Shown here: one piece after another, positions 34,505 through 43,629 of the stretch
How the letters are laid out: every line of letters starts with the position of its first letter
How positions within the stretch are numbered: the stretch's first letter is position 1
Assembly: GCF_049852125.1 (NCBI RefSeq)
Contig: NZ_CP187532.1
Location: 496,001-560,000 of the forward strand
DNA from: Senimuribacter sp049852125
GTDB taxonomy: Bacteria; Bacillota; Clostridia; Peptostreptococcales; Anaerovoracaceae
Length of the DNA stretch: 64,000 nt
Direction: 5' to 3'
The notes under the pieces: model-generated
Seen by the model: the letters and a program-made list of their open reading frames with translations, nothing else
What the model was told of the DNA's origin: nothing
The model's database searches: none
Position numbers and translations under genes: made by a program

Positions 34505-35230
34505 ATGGACGAACGGTTAAAAAAAGTCATTGATGAAAGTGAGAATATCGTATTTTTTGGAGGCGCGGGAGTATCCACGGAAAGCAATATTCCGGACTTT
34601 CGTTCAGAAAGCGGATTGTATCATGCTCAGGAGAAGTACGGATATGCGCCGGAAACTATGTTGTCACATTCATTTTATGTGAATCACACGGAAATGTTTT
34701 TCAAATACTATAAAGAGAATCTGATTTATCCGGAGGCACAGCCGAATGACGCTCATAAGGCATTAGCTGCGTTAGAAAAACGGGGAAAACTCCGAGCAGT
34801 GATTACGCAGAACATAGACGGACTTCATCAAAAGGCCGGCAGCAAAGAAGTCTACGAGCTTCACGGCAGCGTCTTAAGGAATTATTGTGAGAAATGCGGT
34901 GAATTTTATGATGCAGATTATATCATGGATGAATCTCATTGTGAAAAAGGCATTCCGTACTGCAGCTGCGGCGGACGTATTAAACCTGATGTGGTGCTTT
35001 ATGAGGAAATGCTAAATGACAGCTGTATTCAGGGCGCGGTAGATGCTATTCAAAAGGCTGATACGCTGATCATTGGAGGAACCTCTCTGGTAGTATATCC
35101 GGCGGCGGGACTGATTAACTATTTCAGAGGCAAGCATTTGGTATTGATTAATAAAACTCAGACCCCTTATGACGGGAAAGCGGATCTGGTGATTTATGAT
35201 TCTATCGGAAAGGTGATGAAAATGGAATGA
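34505..35230 (+). CDS. cobB: Sir2-family NAD-dependent protein deacylase
   Basis: 241 residues, typical bacterial class (U/III-like) length. NAD-binding GAGVSTESNIPDFRS at about 19-33, catalytic QNIDGLH (about 101-107) and HGS (about 120), and a zinc site CEKCG...CSCGG. It removes acetyl or acyl groups from lysines of metabolic enzymes while consuming NAD. ACAAGGAGG precedes the ATG. Its stop overlaps the surE start (ATGA), so the two are translationally coupled. Confidence 0.94.
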   Translation: MDERLKKVIDESENIVFFGGAGVSTESNIPDFRSESGLYHAQEKYGYAPETMLSHSFYVNHTEMFFKYYKENLIYPEAQPNDAHKALAALEKRGKLRAVITQNIDGLHQKAGSKEVYELHGSVLRNYCEKCGEFYDADYIMDESHCEKGIPYCSCGGRIKPDVVLYEEMLNDSCIQGAVDAIQKADTLIIGGTSLVVYPAAGLINYFRGKHLVLINKTQTPYDGKADLVIYDSIGKVMKME

Positions 35231-35982
35231 ATATATTGGTAGTGAATGATGATGGAATACAGGCGGCAGGTTTCGAAGCTCTGGTAAAAGCATTGTCAGA
35301 AGCGGCGGACGTGTATGTGTGCGCGCCGGACAGCCAGCGCAGCGCTAAGAGCCACTCAATTACCCTGGGACAGGATGTAACCATTGAGAAAACTGATTTT
35401 CCGAGAGCGAAAGCGGCGTATAAAATTAGTGGTACACCGGCAGACTGCACGAAGATCGGTCTGCAGTTTTTTGCGGAAATGGGCGTGCCTATAGATATGG
35501 TTTATTCTGGTATCAATATGGGAAGTAATCTGGGCAGAGATACTTTATATTCGGGAACTATCGGCGCGGCCGCGGAGGCAGCATTGAGCGGCGTACATGC
35601 GGTGGCTGTTTCTGTAGACGACCATGAAGCGGTACACTTTGATGTAGCAGGCGAGCTGGCAATTGCGGCAATCGACCTGGTTTATGGAAGGCTGGAGCCA
35701 TCTGTAGTGCTCAGCATCAATGTGCCCAACCTGCCGCGAGAGGAAATTAGAGGGATAAAGTTCGTACCTCTGGGAGACAAGAGATTTTATGATGACAAAT
35801 TCCATCTGGTGGAAGGAAACCGATACACGCTGTCGGGTCAGCCGGGCGGCTTCCATGCGGCGGATGATGAAAATGATTTGGCGGCAGTGGAAGCGAATTA
35901 TGCTGTGATTACGCCGCTGCAGATGGATTTGACAGATTATAAAACTTTGGAAATCATAAAGAAATGGAGCATTCACATATGA
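35227..35982 (+). CDS. surE: 5'/3'-nucleotidase SurE
   Basis: 251 residues. Metal-binding VVNDDGIQAAGF at the N-terminus, CAPDSQRSAKSHSIT, GTPADCTKIGL, SGINMGSNLGRDTLYSGT and AAEAALSG are all diagnostic of SurE, which dephosphorylates nucleoside 5'- and 3'-monophosphates. It overlaps the sirtuin gene by 4 bases and the next gene by 4 bases, so three proteins are made in a coupled fashion. The link between an NAD-consuming deacylase and a nucleotidase may lie in NAD or nucleotide salvage; that is inference. Confidence 0.95.
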   Translation: MNILVVNDDGIQAAGFEALVKALSEAADVYVCAPDSQRSAKSHSITLGQDVTIEKTDFPRAKAAYKISGTPADCTKIGLQFFAEMGVPIDMVYSGINMGSNLGRDTLYSGTIGAAAEAALSGVHAVAVSVDDHEAVHFDVAGELAIAAIDLVYGRLEPSVVLSINVPNLPREEIRGIKFVPLGDKRFYDDKFHLVEGNRYTLSGQPGGFHAADDENDLAAVEANYAVITPLQMDLTDYKTLEIIKKWSIHI

Positions 35983-36935
35983 ACATTTTCAAACATTGTT
36001 TTGAAGATATGTCGGAAGAAGAAGCAAGTATTTTAGAGGAATATTTTGACGGCTTTGATTATAGAGGAGCTGGATACACTTTGACGGCAAATTACATTTG
36101 GAGGAATACACATTGTTTGTGTTGGGAAATCATCGGTGATTATCTCTGCTTGGCAGGCGCGGACTGTATGATCACGGATCAACCTAACGCTATTATTTCT
36201 ATGCCTATGACCAGAAACGGTTTATATGAGCCAGAAGCGCTGCGGAAAACTGTACTGGAAGCGAAAGAAAGGTTTGAGGCGAGAAAAATCCCCTTTTCTA
36301 TTGAGCTGATACCGGAGCACATGGTCAAGTATTTGGAGGAGGCGTTCCCCGGACAGATGACCTTTGTTCATGACAGAGACAGTGATGAGTACGTTTATTT
36401 GAAGGACAAGCTGATTACGCTCAGCGGAAGGGCGTTGCATAAAAAGAAAAACCACATGAATTTCTTCCTGAAAAACTATACTTATCAGGTGAAACGAATT
36501 TCTAAGGACATGGCAGACGAGATCATGGATTTTGTTGTTAAAGCTAAAATGTCTAAAGGATATGAAGCGGATGAAATGGAAAGTCTGCACATGGAGGAAG
36601 AAGCTATACAGGAGATTTTGCAGTTCGTTGACCGGAAGGAAATTTATTCGGCGGCGGTTTATATTGAGGGGAATCTAGAAGCATTTGCCATCGGTGAAAT
36701 TTTGAATGAGAATACGGCAGTGGAGCATTTTGAGAAAGCTAACGAGGAGTATCGAGAACTGTATCAGGTGATTTGTAGCGAATTTTGTAAAATGCTGCCG
36801 GAGCAAATAGTCTATGTGAACAGAGAAGAAGACATGGGACTTGAAAATTTACGGAAGGCCAAAGAAGCGTTAAAACCAAATCATATGGAAAAGAAATATT
36901 CCGGTTGCTTTTTGCCGCCAGATATGGTACTATGA
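35979..36935 (+). CDS. DUF2156 (phosphatidylglycerol lysyltransferase C-terminal-like) protein
   Basis: 318 residues from ATG 35979, which overlaps the surE stop as ATGA and has GGAG nine bases upstream; an upstream ATG at 35964 lies further inside surE. The protein has the double-GNAT layout of DUF2156: an early segment YTLTANYIWRNTH, the hallmark LSGRALHKKKNHMNFFLK in the middle (about 156-173), then FAIGEILNENTAVEHFEKAN and VNREEDMGLENLRKAKEALKP. Characterised relatives transfer aminoacyl groups from tRNA to lipids, but this soluble short version has no membrane part and its acceptor is unknown. Confidence 0.8.
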   Translation: MNIFKHCFEDMSEEEASILEEYFDGFDYRGAGYTLTANYIWRNTHCLCWEIIGDYLCLAGADCMITDQPNAIISMPMTRNGLYEPEALRKTVLEAKERFEARKIPFSIELIPEHMVKYLEEAFPGQMTFVHDRDSDEYVYLKDKLITLSGRALHKKKNHMNFFLKNYTYQVKRISKDMADEIMDFVVKAKMSKGYEADEMESLHMEEEAIQEILQFVDRKEIYSAAVYIEGNLEAFAIGEILNENTAVEHFEKANEEYRELYQVICSEFCKMLPEQIVYVNREEDMGLENLRKAKEALKPNHMEKKYSGCFLPPDMVL

Positions 36936-36948
36936 GAATGTGAATAAT

Positions 36949-37000
36949 TTAACAAATGTTAAAACATTAACGTTAAGGTTTTAACGTTAAGTCGTTAACG
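36949..37000 (+). promoter_or_regulatory. Cluster of GTTAA dyads upstream of the thiolase gene
   Basis: TTAACAAATGTTAA (36949-36962), TTAACGTTAA (36967-36976), TTAACGTTAA (36981-36990) and CGTTAACG (36993-37000) are four adjacent palindromes sharing GTTAA arms. They lie 42 bases before the thiolase start, ahead of its AAGGAGG. This is probably an operator for an unidentified regulator. Confidence 0.6.
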
Positions 37001-37041
37001 ATGGCCAGCAATGGCATTTATATTAAGGAGGTACATATACA

Positions 37042-38220
37042 ATGAGAGAAGTAGTAATTGTCAGTGCAGCCAGAACTCCAATCGGAAGTTTCGGCGGCAG
37101 CCTGAAGGGTGTTCCGACCAGACAGCTTGGTGCAATCGCAATTAAGGCTGCCGTAGAAAGAGCAGGCATTAAGCCTGAGCAGGTTGAAGAAGTTATTATG
37201 GGCTGCGTACTGCAGGGTGGTTTAGGACAGAATGTATCCAGACAGATGTCTTTAGACGCTGGTATTCCGACAGAAGTTCCTACCATGACTATCAATAAGG
37301 TTTGCGGATCCGGTCTGAGAGCTGTTGAACTTGCCGCACAGATCATCAAAGCTGGCGATGCTGATATCGTTGTTGCCGGCGGCGCTGAAAATATGTCTGC
37401 AACTGCTTATGCTATGCCTGCTGCAAGATGGGGTGCGAGAATGAACAATACACAGATGGTTGACATGATGGTTAACGACGGTCTGTGGGATGCTTTCAAC
37501 GGATATCACATGGGTATCACTGCTGAAAACGTTGCAGAACAGTGGGGCATCACCAGAGAAGAACTGGATGAGTTCTCCGTAATTTCTCAGAATAGAGCAG
37601 AAGAAGCTGTAAAGGCTGGCAAATTTAAGGACGAAATCGTTCCTGTAGAAATTCCGCAGAGAAAAGGCGATCCGATCGTATTCGACACTGACGAATATCC
37701 TAAGTTTGGCGCTTCCATCGAAAAGATGGCGAAGCTGAAGCCGGCTTTCAAGAAGGACGGTATGGTAACAGCTGCAAACGCTTCCGGTATCAATGATGCT
37801 GGCGCTGCATTGGTTGTTATGTCCAAGGAAAAGGCTGACGAATTAGGCATCAAGCCGATGTGCACCATCAAATCCTATGCTTCCGGCGGTGTGGATCCGT
37901 CCATCATGGGTGTTGGTCCGGTTCCTGCTTCCAAGAAAGCGCTGGAAAAAGCTGGTCTGACTATTGAAGATATCGACCTGGTAGAAGCAAACGAAGCATT
38001 TGCTGCACAGTCCTTAGCAGTTAGAAAGGATTTAGGATTAGATCCTGAGAAGACAAATGTAAACGGCGGCGCTATCGCTTTAGGTCACCCGATTGGAGCT
38101 TCCGGCGCAAGAATCCTGATTTCCCTGATCTACGAGATGCAGAAGAGAGATTCCAAGTATGGTCTGGCAACTCTGTGCATCGGCGGCGGCATGGGAACCA
38201 GCGTAATTGTGGAAAGATAA
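37042..38220 (+). CDS. Acetyl-CoA acetyltransferase (thiolase)
   Basis: 392 residues, full length. It condenses two acetyl-CoA to acetoacetyl-CoA or runs in reverse. The acylated Cys lies in NKVCGSGLRAVE (about 88), the active-site His in GGAIALGHPIGASGARI (core LGHPIGASG, about 348) and the second Cys in CIGGGMG near the C-terminus. In a clostridial fermenter it starts the butyrate/crotonyl branch; no hbd or crt genes follow, so it stands alone. Strong AAGGAGG upstream and a terminator downstream. Confidence 0.95.
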   Translation: MREVVIVSAARTPIGSFGGSLKGVPTRQLGAIAIKAAVERAGIKPEQVEEVIMGCVLQGGLGQNVSRQMSLDAGIPTEVPTMTINKVCGSGLRAVELAAQIIKAGDADIVVAGGAENMSATAYAMPAARWGARMNNTQMVDMMVNDGLWDAFNGYHMGITAENVAEQWGITREELDEFSVISQNRAEEAVKAGKFKDEIVPVEIPQRKGDPIVFDTDEYPKFGASIEKMAKLKPAFKKDGMVTAANASGINDAGAALVVMSKEKADELGIKPMCTIKSYASGGVDPSIMGVGPVPASKKALEKAGLTIEDIDLVEANEAFAAQSLAVRKDLGLDPEKTNVNGGAIALGHPIGASGARILISLIYEMQKRDSKYGLATLCIGGGMGTSVIVER

Positions 38221-38263
38221 TAGAAGCTTACTAAAAGATTAAAATTTGGTTACCTAAATATTG

Positions 38264-38295
38264 AGGGGCAGTTTCAGAAAAACTGTCCCTTTTTC
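38264..38295 (+). terminator. Intrinsic terminator after the thiolase gene
   Basis: AGGGGCAGTTT pairs with AAACTGTCCCT around a short loop, followed by TTTT. Confidence 0.85.
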
Positions 38296-38447
38296 AATTT
38301 TAGAACCGGAGAGCGCTGTTCTAAATATGTTGTATATCATTGCAGGCAAGGCAGATTGCTGTGCATATTAAGCAAAAAAAGATTGACAAAAGCAATGGAA
38401 GGCCGTAATATGTTAATACGCAAAGCGTGTTTAAAGGAGCGCAAAAA

Positions 38448-38672
38448 ATGAATGAGAATGAAGACAACAGGGAAAAGCTGACACAGCTTCGAAAGAGCAC
38501 AGGAATGTCTATGAAACAGTTTGCAGCATATTTCGGCATTCCGTACAGAACGTATCAGGATTGGGAATACGGCAACCGCAATATGACGGATTATCTGCTG
38601 CGGCTGCTGGCTTATTATGTTAAGATGGAACAATTGGGAAACACATCAATAACGCACAAAGAGAAGAATTAG
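38448..38672 (+). CDS. Small XRE-like helix-turn-helix protein
   Basis: 74 residues from ATG 38448 (AAAGGAG upstream; an in-frame codon at 38427 lies before that site). Nearly the whole protein is one helix-turn-helix: LTQLRKSTGMSMKQFAAYF then PYRTYQDWEYGNRNMTDYLL. The W-E-G-R pattern is that of the short clostridial HTH proteins sometimes found near toxin-antitoxin or mobile genes. No toxin gene is adjacent. Function unknown. Confidence 0.75.
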   Translation: MNENEDNREKLTQLRKSTGMSMKQFAAYFGIPYRTYQDWEYGNRNMTDYLLRLLAYYVKMEQLGNTSITHKEKN

Positions 38673-38915
38673 AAGGTGACATGACAGTTGTCACAAATTT
38701 TGCAATAACTGACATAGATGGGAAAGCTTATCAGGTTGCGTACTATAATTAAGACGTAATCATCTCCGTAGGCTATCGTGTCAAATCAAAACGCGGCGTC
38801 GAATTTCGCAAATGAGCGAATTGTGTGCTGAAAGATTATATAATGAAGGGATAAGCGGTTAATCATAATCGTATCAATCAGCTGGGAGAAGTGATATGGA
38901 ATACAGGAGGGCAAT

Positions 38916-39839
38916 ATGAGAATTGAGCAGCTGCAGCAACTATTGAAAATCGTGAAAATGGGAAGTATGAATCGGGCTGCCGAGGACATGTACATGGCTC
39001 GCTCATCCCTTAGCGCTTCCATGAAGAATGTGGAGCGGGAACTGGGGGAGGCTATTTTCTGCCGAAATACCAAAGGCGTTACATTGACGCCTTTTGGCAG
39101 GGATGTATACGATCAGGCGAGGACGATCTGCGGCCGCATCGATTTTCTAAAGGGCAGCTGCGGCGATAAACAGGAGCCTGTAAATTTGTCTGTCGCCAGC
39201 ATGTATTGCTCTTTGGCAAACGATGCTTTTGTGGAACTGTACAGCCGGTATAAGGGGAAAGAATTTACAGGCAGCATAGAAGAATGCACCATCAATGAGG
39301 CAATACGGATGGTTGCAGGCGGGTTTTGTGAAATCGGCATTGTGACCTTATTTTCTGATAGTGAAAATATTGCCTTACATAGAATTGAAGAAGCGGGATT
39401 GTCCTTTACGAAGCTGGCGGATCGCAGACTCTGCGCGATTATCGGACCGAAGAATCCTCTTTACCATCAGAAGCGGGAGCAGACAGCGCTGTTTGATTTA
39501 CGAGAATACCCATACGTTGTCAACTATGCGTCACCGTCAGATTTTACCCTGGAAAAGCTCCTTGACGGACGCAGACGTAAGCGGGCGGAAATTCAGGTCA
39601 GCGATCTTGGCTGTGCCTTGCGCCTAATCGAAAGTACTGACGCCGTTATGGTAGATACCTACGACAAGGAAACCTACGAGACATTTTATGCGCCGAATCA
39701 GCTTCGCTTTATCCCTCTGGCAGATGCACCTTTAGCGTGCAAACTGGGGTGGATCAGATCCAGAGAAAAGTCCGTATCGTCAGTAGCGGCGGAATTTATT
39801 GCAATCATGGAGGAGAAGATTGAAAAAAGCAATCTATAA
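38916..39839 (+). CDS. LysR-family transcriptional regulator
   Basis: 307 residues: an N-terminal LysR helix-turn-helix (MRIEQLQQLLKIVKMGSMNR, AAEDMYMARSSLSASMKNVE, about 1-60) and a periplasmic-binding-like effector domain (about 90-290). AGGAGGG precedes the start. It is separated by a terminator hairpin from the HisC-like aminotransferase and AzlCD genes downstream; LysR proteins often regulate such adjacent amino-acid export genes, but the target here is only inferred. The preceding 243-base gap contains a TGACAGTTGTCA dyad near 38680 that could be its or another protein's site. Confidence 0.88.
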   Translation: MRIEQLQQLLKIVKMGSMNRAAEDMYMARSSLSASMKNVERELGEAIFCRNTKGVTLTPFGRDVYDQARTICGRIDFLKGSCGDKQEPVNLSVASMYCSLANDAFVELYSRYKGKEFTGSIEECTINEAIRMVAGGFCEIGIVTLFSDSENIALHRIEEAGLSFTKLADRRLCAIIGPKNPLYHQKREQTALFDLREYPYVVNYASPSDFTLEKLLDGRRRKRAEIQVSDLGCALRLIESTDAVMVDTYDKETYETFYAPNQLRFIPLADAPLACKLGWIRSREKSVSSVAAEFIAIMEEKIEKSNL

Positions 39840-39865
39840 GGGGGAGAAAAGGAAAATAGTGAACT

Positions 39866-39936
39866 AAAAGCGCTTTGACGGGAAAGGATTGCCTCACCCG
39901 ATGGCGCTTTTTGTGTTCAAAAAAATCGAACACAAA
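39866..39936 (+). terminator. Terminator plus adjacent inverted repeat after the LysR gene
   Basis: AAAAGCGC (39866-39873) pairs with GCGCTTTT (39905-39912) with an inner CGGG/CCCG stem and a final T-run. A second inverted repeat, TTTGTGTTC and GAACACAAA, follows at 39910-39936 and lies about 95 bases before the aminotransferase start, where it could be an operator. Confidence 0.65.
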
Positions 39937-40030
39937 GAGACAAAATTTGATGTCTACCTCAGTACGGCAGATGGGCGTAAGATGAAATCAAGAAAACGAA
40001 ACGCTCTGCGGACGGGAAGGAGAGAGTATT

Positions 40031-41125
40031 ATGTTTGGAAGCGATAAAATTAGAGATTTGCTGAAGGTGGACGTAAAGAGTTATGCGGATCATACCCCGA
40101 AATCAGATGAAAGCACCCTGGACTGTAGTCTGGGAATCAATCCTTATGGCTTTCCGGATAAGGCAGCGGAGGTGATCAGTAATTTTGATGTGAATAGGCT
40201 ATACCAGTATCCGTGCGGAGACGAGGCGAAAAAAGCGGTGGTGGACTACTGGGCAGGAAAGGCTGATATTGAAGGGGAAAACCTGGTTATGACCGACGGC
40301 AGCATTTCGGCGCTGTGCCTTTTGGTCAACGTATTCGCACAAAAGGATTCAGAGCTTGTTTGCTTTCTGCCGACCTTCACCAGTATGGTGGAATACGCCA
40401 GAATGATGGGAATGAAGGTCAGCGGTATTGCGACCAGTCAGAATGAGAATTTCAGAGAGGACGTCGATCAGCTTATCGACGCCATTACAGAAAAGACTTC
40501 TCTGGTATATATCGATAATCCCAACAATCCGACAGGACAGACTTTGTGCCTTGACGCACTTCGTAAGGTTTTGGAAAAATGCGAAAAGCTGGGGGTATAC
40601 TGCATCATTGATGAAGCTTATGCGGATTTTATTCCTGTGGAGGAATCCGCTGTCAATCTGGGAGCGGAATTTAAATGCATGATTTCTGTCAGGACTTTTT
40701 CCAAGGGCTGGGGACTTGCAGGCGCTCGGGCAGGTTACATTATCACCAACAAGGAACTGGTGGAATTCATCGGTAAAATCAGCAATCCGTATATGATGAA
40801 CGAGGTATCCAGAGCGCTGACCTGCGAGATTCTGAAAAACACCGTTCAGCCATGTAATCACGGTATTGATTTTGCGATTATTAAAGGCGCCCTGCGGGAT
40901 GCCTGCGGGAAGCAAATCATTATGGCAGAGACTGACGACAGAGTGCCTATCTGTCTTCTCAGGCATGTTGACGAAACAATGGATTTGCAGGAATATCTGA
41001 TGAAAGGGAAGATCCTGACCTGCAGCGGACAGGAGTTTGAGCCTATGGGCAAAAATTGCGTCAGATTGCGGGTGCCGACGATTTCTGAAGCGGGAAGATT
41101 GATCGAGGCGTTTAAGAGGCTGTGA
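40031..41125 (+). CDS. PLP-dependent aminotransferase, HisC/CobD-like class I/II
   Basis: 364 residues. The family order is seen: SLGINPYGFP, DGSISALCLL, DNPNNPTGQTL (Asn/Asp holding PLP), DEAYADF and the Schiff-base lysine in RTFSKGWGLAGARAGYI (core FSKGWGLAG, about 229). The C-terminal RLRVPT contains the substrate-carboxylate Arg. It resembles histidinol-phosphate aminotransferase and threonine-phosphate decarboxylase, but no his or cob genes are adjacent; a broad aromatic/branched aminotransferase role in amino-acid catabolism fits the AzlCD neighbours. AAGGAGAG precedes the ATG. Confidence 0.85.
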   Translation: MFGSDKIRDLLKVDVKSYADHTPKSDESTLDCSLGINPYGFPDKAAEVISNFDVNRLYQYPCGDEAKKAVVDYWAGKADIEGENLVMTDGSISALCLLVNVFAQKDSELVCFLPTFTSMVEYARMMGMKVSGIATSQNENFREDVDQLIDAITEKTSLVYIDNPNNPTGQTLCLDALRKVLEKCEKLGVYCIIDEAYADFIPVEESAVNLGAEFKCMISVRTFSKGWGLAGARAGYIITNKELVEFIGKISNPYMMNEVSRALTCEILKNTVQPCNHGIDFAIIKGALRDACGKQIIMAETDDRVPICLLRHVDETMDLQEYLMKGKILTCSGQEFEPMGKNCVRLRVPTISEAGRLIEAFKRL

Positions 41126-41256
41126 CGCACACGGCAAACCCATGGTAGACAGGCAGACGCTATATATGATAAAATAACTCCGGCTGTTCGAGAATCTTGC
41201 GCAAATGATACAGAATCACGCAAAATCACTGCAGAGGGCAGCAGGAGGAAACACTT

Positions 41257-41955
41257 TTGAATCAGAAAACGATAAAATACAGTTTCACAAAGTCGCTGCC
41301 GGTCATGGCGGGGTACATCGTACTGGGCATCGGTTTTGGGATTCTGCTTGCAGATAAGGGCTACAGCTTTTGGTGGGCTATTTTGATGAGCACGGCTGTC
41401 TACGCGGGCTCGCTGCAGTACGTGGGCGTCGGGCTTCTTGGCAGCGGTGCATCGCTGCTTTCGACTGCGCTGATGACTCTGATGGTCAATGCCAGACATT
41501 TGTTTTACGGGGTGTCCATGCTGGAAAAGTACAGGGAAATGCGGGGCTTTCGGAAACTCTATGCAATTTTTGCTCTGACGGACGAAACCTATTCCCTGGT
41601 GTGTGGTGCCAATGTGCCAGAAGATGTGGACGAGAAATGGTACTATGTGCTGGTATCTATGATGAATCAGTGCTACTGGGTCTTCGGCAGTTTTCTGGGT
41701 GCGTTTCTTGGAAACACGCTGTCCTTTGATTCTGCAGGCATTGACTTTTCTATGACAGCATTATTTGTGGTGATTTTCGTGGAACAGTGGGAAGGCGTGG
41801 AACATCATATTCCGGCGGTGACGGGTCTGATCATCTCGATAGGCTGTTTGCTGCTGTTTGGCGCGGAGTATTTTCTGATTCCGACCATGCTTTTAATTGC
41901 AGCAGTGCTCCTTGCGGCAAAAAAGCAGATTGAGAGGAGGGCGAAACATGATTAG
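41257..41955 (+). CDS. azlC: AzlC-family branched-chain amino acid exporter, large subunit
   Basis: 232 residues starting at TTG 41257, with AGGAGG at 41245-41250; no better start is seen. It has about five to six membrane segments, with the family-typical SLPVMAGYIVLGIGFGIL at the N-terminus and the NARHLFYGVSM motif (about 85-95), then DETYSL. With AzlD it exports branched-chain amino acids. The azlD gene overlaps its end by 8 bases. Confidence 0.92.
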   Translation: MNQKTIKYSFTKSLPVMAGYIVLGIGFGILLADKGYSFWWAILMSTAVYAGSLQYVGVGLLGSGASLLSTALMTLMVNARHLFYGVSMLEKYREMRGFRKLYAIFALTDETYSLVCGANVPEDVDEKWYYVLVSMMNQCYWVFGSFLGAFLGNTLSFDSAGIDFSMTALFVVIFVEQWEGVEHHIPAVTGLIISIGCLLLFGAEYFLIPTMLLIAAVLLAAKKQIERRAKHD

Positions 41956-42268
41956 TGCTGCGCATTCATTGCTCCTGATTGGTGTCATGGCGCTGGGCAC
42001 CATGGCGCTGCGGTTTTTGCCTTTTGTACTGTTTTCAAGAGGTACGCCCAAAATCGTCCTCTATCTTGGCGAAGTGCTGCCTTATGCGGTCATTGCTATG
42101 CTGGTAGTGTACTGTCTGAAAGGAACAAAAGTGCTCAGCGCGCCTTATGGGATTCCGGAGGCGGTTTCCGTACTGCTGGTAGTGCTGCTTCATCGGTGGA
42201 AACACAGCACCGTGCTTTCCATTCTGGCAGGAACCATCTGCTATATGGTGCTGATTCGGGTGATGTAA
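41948..42268 (+). CDS. azlD: AzlD-family branched-chain amino acid exporter, small subunit
   Basis: 106 residues from ATG 41948 (GAGGAGGG upstream), overlapping azlC by 8 bases. Three to four membrane segments with the AzlD pattern MALRFLPFVLFSRG and LPYAVIAMLVVYCL. It is the small partner of AzlC; a strong terminator ends the operon after it. Confidence 0.92.
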   Translation: MISAAHSLLLIGVMALGTMALRFLPFVLFSRGTPKIVLYLGEVLPYAVIAMLVVYCLKGTKVLSAPYGIPEAVSVLLVVLLHRWKHSTVLSILAGTICYMVLIRVM

Positions 42269-42274
42269 TAAGTT

Positions 42275-42322
42275 AAAAAACGCCGGGACGGCTGATCGAT
42301 TTCAGCCATCCCGGCGTTTTTT
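42275..42322. terminator. Strong bidirectional terminator after azlD
   Basis: AAAAAACGCCGGGA and TCCCGGCGTTTTTT form a long stem around GGCTGA/TCAGCC. It serves azlD and, in the other direction, the AraC-family gene. Confidence 0.9.
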
Positions 42323-42350
42323 AACAGGTTTTTCAAACGTGGCCGTTTGC

Positions 42351-43568
42351 TTACCATATGATATACAGTTCCACTTTCCATTTTCCCCATAGGACAACCC
42401 GCATTTCTGATTCTGACGCCGACAGATGACGAACCTCTTTGCGCGGACCCTGCAGCTTTATCCCATAAGCGGATTGAAGCAGGTTTGCGTCTGCTGCCAT
42501 ATGTTCGACAGACCTGCTCAAATCATCTTCAATGTATAAAACCACGCCTTTTTCCGTATTCGGCGCGCCTTCAAAGGTGAAAGTATAGGGCCTTGCCTCT
42601 TTGTGGCTCCCTCTACATGTGAATCGCTCAATCTTTTGACCGTCCGGAGGAAGCAAAATTTTAATATTCGTTTGTACAGATTGTTTTCCAAAGGAAGCAG
42701 ATATTTCCTGCAGTTCCGCGGCCGTCACTGTTTCGTCCGAAGCATTCTGGGGCTTTCCTTTGTAAAGTGAACGAAACTTTGACGGCAGGCAGCCAAGAAA
42801 GCTGGAAAATACTTTATTATAGTACCTTACAGAGGAAAACCCGCTGGTCTCGGCGATATAGGTAAGGGTATGATCTGTATCCAAAAGCTGAATCACCGTG
42901 TTGATTGTTCTGTAATAGTTGATGATGGTATGATAATTTTTTTCCAGCTTTGCAGAGAATTCCTTGGACAGGTAAGGGGTGCTCAGGTATTCATTCTGCG
43001 CGATATCACGGAGAGAAATTTTGTTTGTAACGTTGGCGATCATATAGGAGCTGATGCGCTGAAAGCGTTCTTTACTGATATCTTCCTTGGGATTTTCAGA
43101 AAAAACATGTCCTACATCATCGAAATGCTTCATAATATAGTGTAATATCTCTCCAGTTTTTTTCTCTGCTTCGACAAGGGACATATCTTTGCTGGCCTTT
43201 TCCATGAACCGGAGCAGGAGCCCCGTCAGTGTGTCAATGTGCTCTTTTTGTGCTGTAGCGCAGAAAAAATTGCATATGTTGCAGTTATAGGTGACCCACT
43301 CAAAATTTACATCTGTGTTCAGAAGAAATATATCGTCAAAGCAGAAATAGAGAATTCTGCACGGCGCGCCTGTCGCCTCCATCATGACAGGCTCTTTTAC
43401 ATTGAGGATCTCTGTTTGTCCTTCCTGCAGCGTTTGTCTGCCAGCCACAGTGGTAAACTGTAATTGCCCTGACACGATATGGATTAGGGTTAGATTTTTG
43501 CAGACATGAAAGGGAATCAGACCGATGGAAGCGATTCCTGATTTGCATATGCCCGGATAGTTTAACAT
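42351..43568 (-). CDS. AraC-family transcriptional regulator
   Basis: 405 residues from the ATG at 43568, because the bases encoding the first residues of a longer reading contain its AAAAGGAGGG ribosome binding site. It has an N-terminal cupin-like sensor (about 1-130) and a central AraC double helix-turn-helix (about 185-285: ISLRDIAQNEYLSTPYLSKE, then YIAETSGFSSVRYYNKVFSS with core GFSSVRYYNKVF). Unlike most AraC proteins, about 120 further residues follow the DNA-binding domain. It lies 61 bases downstream of the NCS1 permease on the same strand and may regulate the allantoin/hydantoin cluster. Confidence 0.87.
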   Translation of the reverse strand: MLNYPGICKSGIASIGLIPFHVCKNLTLIHIVSGQLQFTTVAGRQTLQEGQTEILNVKEPVMMEATGAPCRILYFCFDDIFLLNTDVNFEWVTYNCNICNFFCATAQKEHIDTLTGLLLRFMEKASKDMSLVEAEKKTGEILHYIMKHFDDVGHVFSENPKEDISKERFQRISSYMIANVTNKISLRDIAQNEYLSTPYLSKEFSAKLEKNYHTIINYYRTINTVIQLLDTDHTLTYIAETSGFSSVRYYNKVFSSFLGCLPSKFRSLYKGKPQNASDETVTAAELQEISASFGKQSVQTNIKILLPPDGQKIERFTCRGSHKEARPYTFTFEGAPNTEKGVVLYIEDDLSRSVEHMAADANLLQSAYGIKLQGPRKEVRHLSASESEMRVVLWGKWKVELYIIW

Positions 43569-43629
43569 ATTGACCCTCCTTTTCATCCTCCTGATTAGAC
43601 GGCGGGAGCACGTTTTTGCACATGAGATT

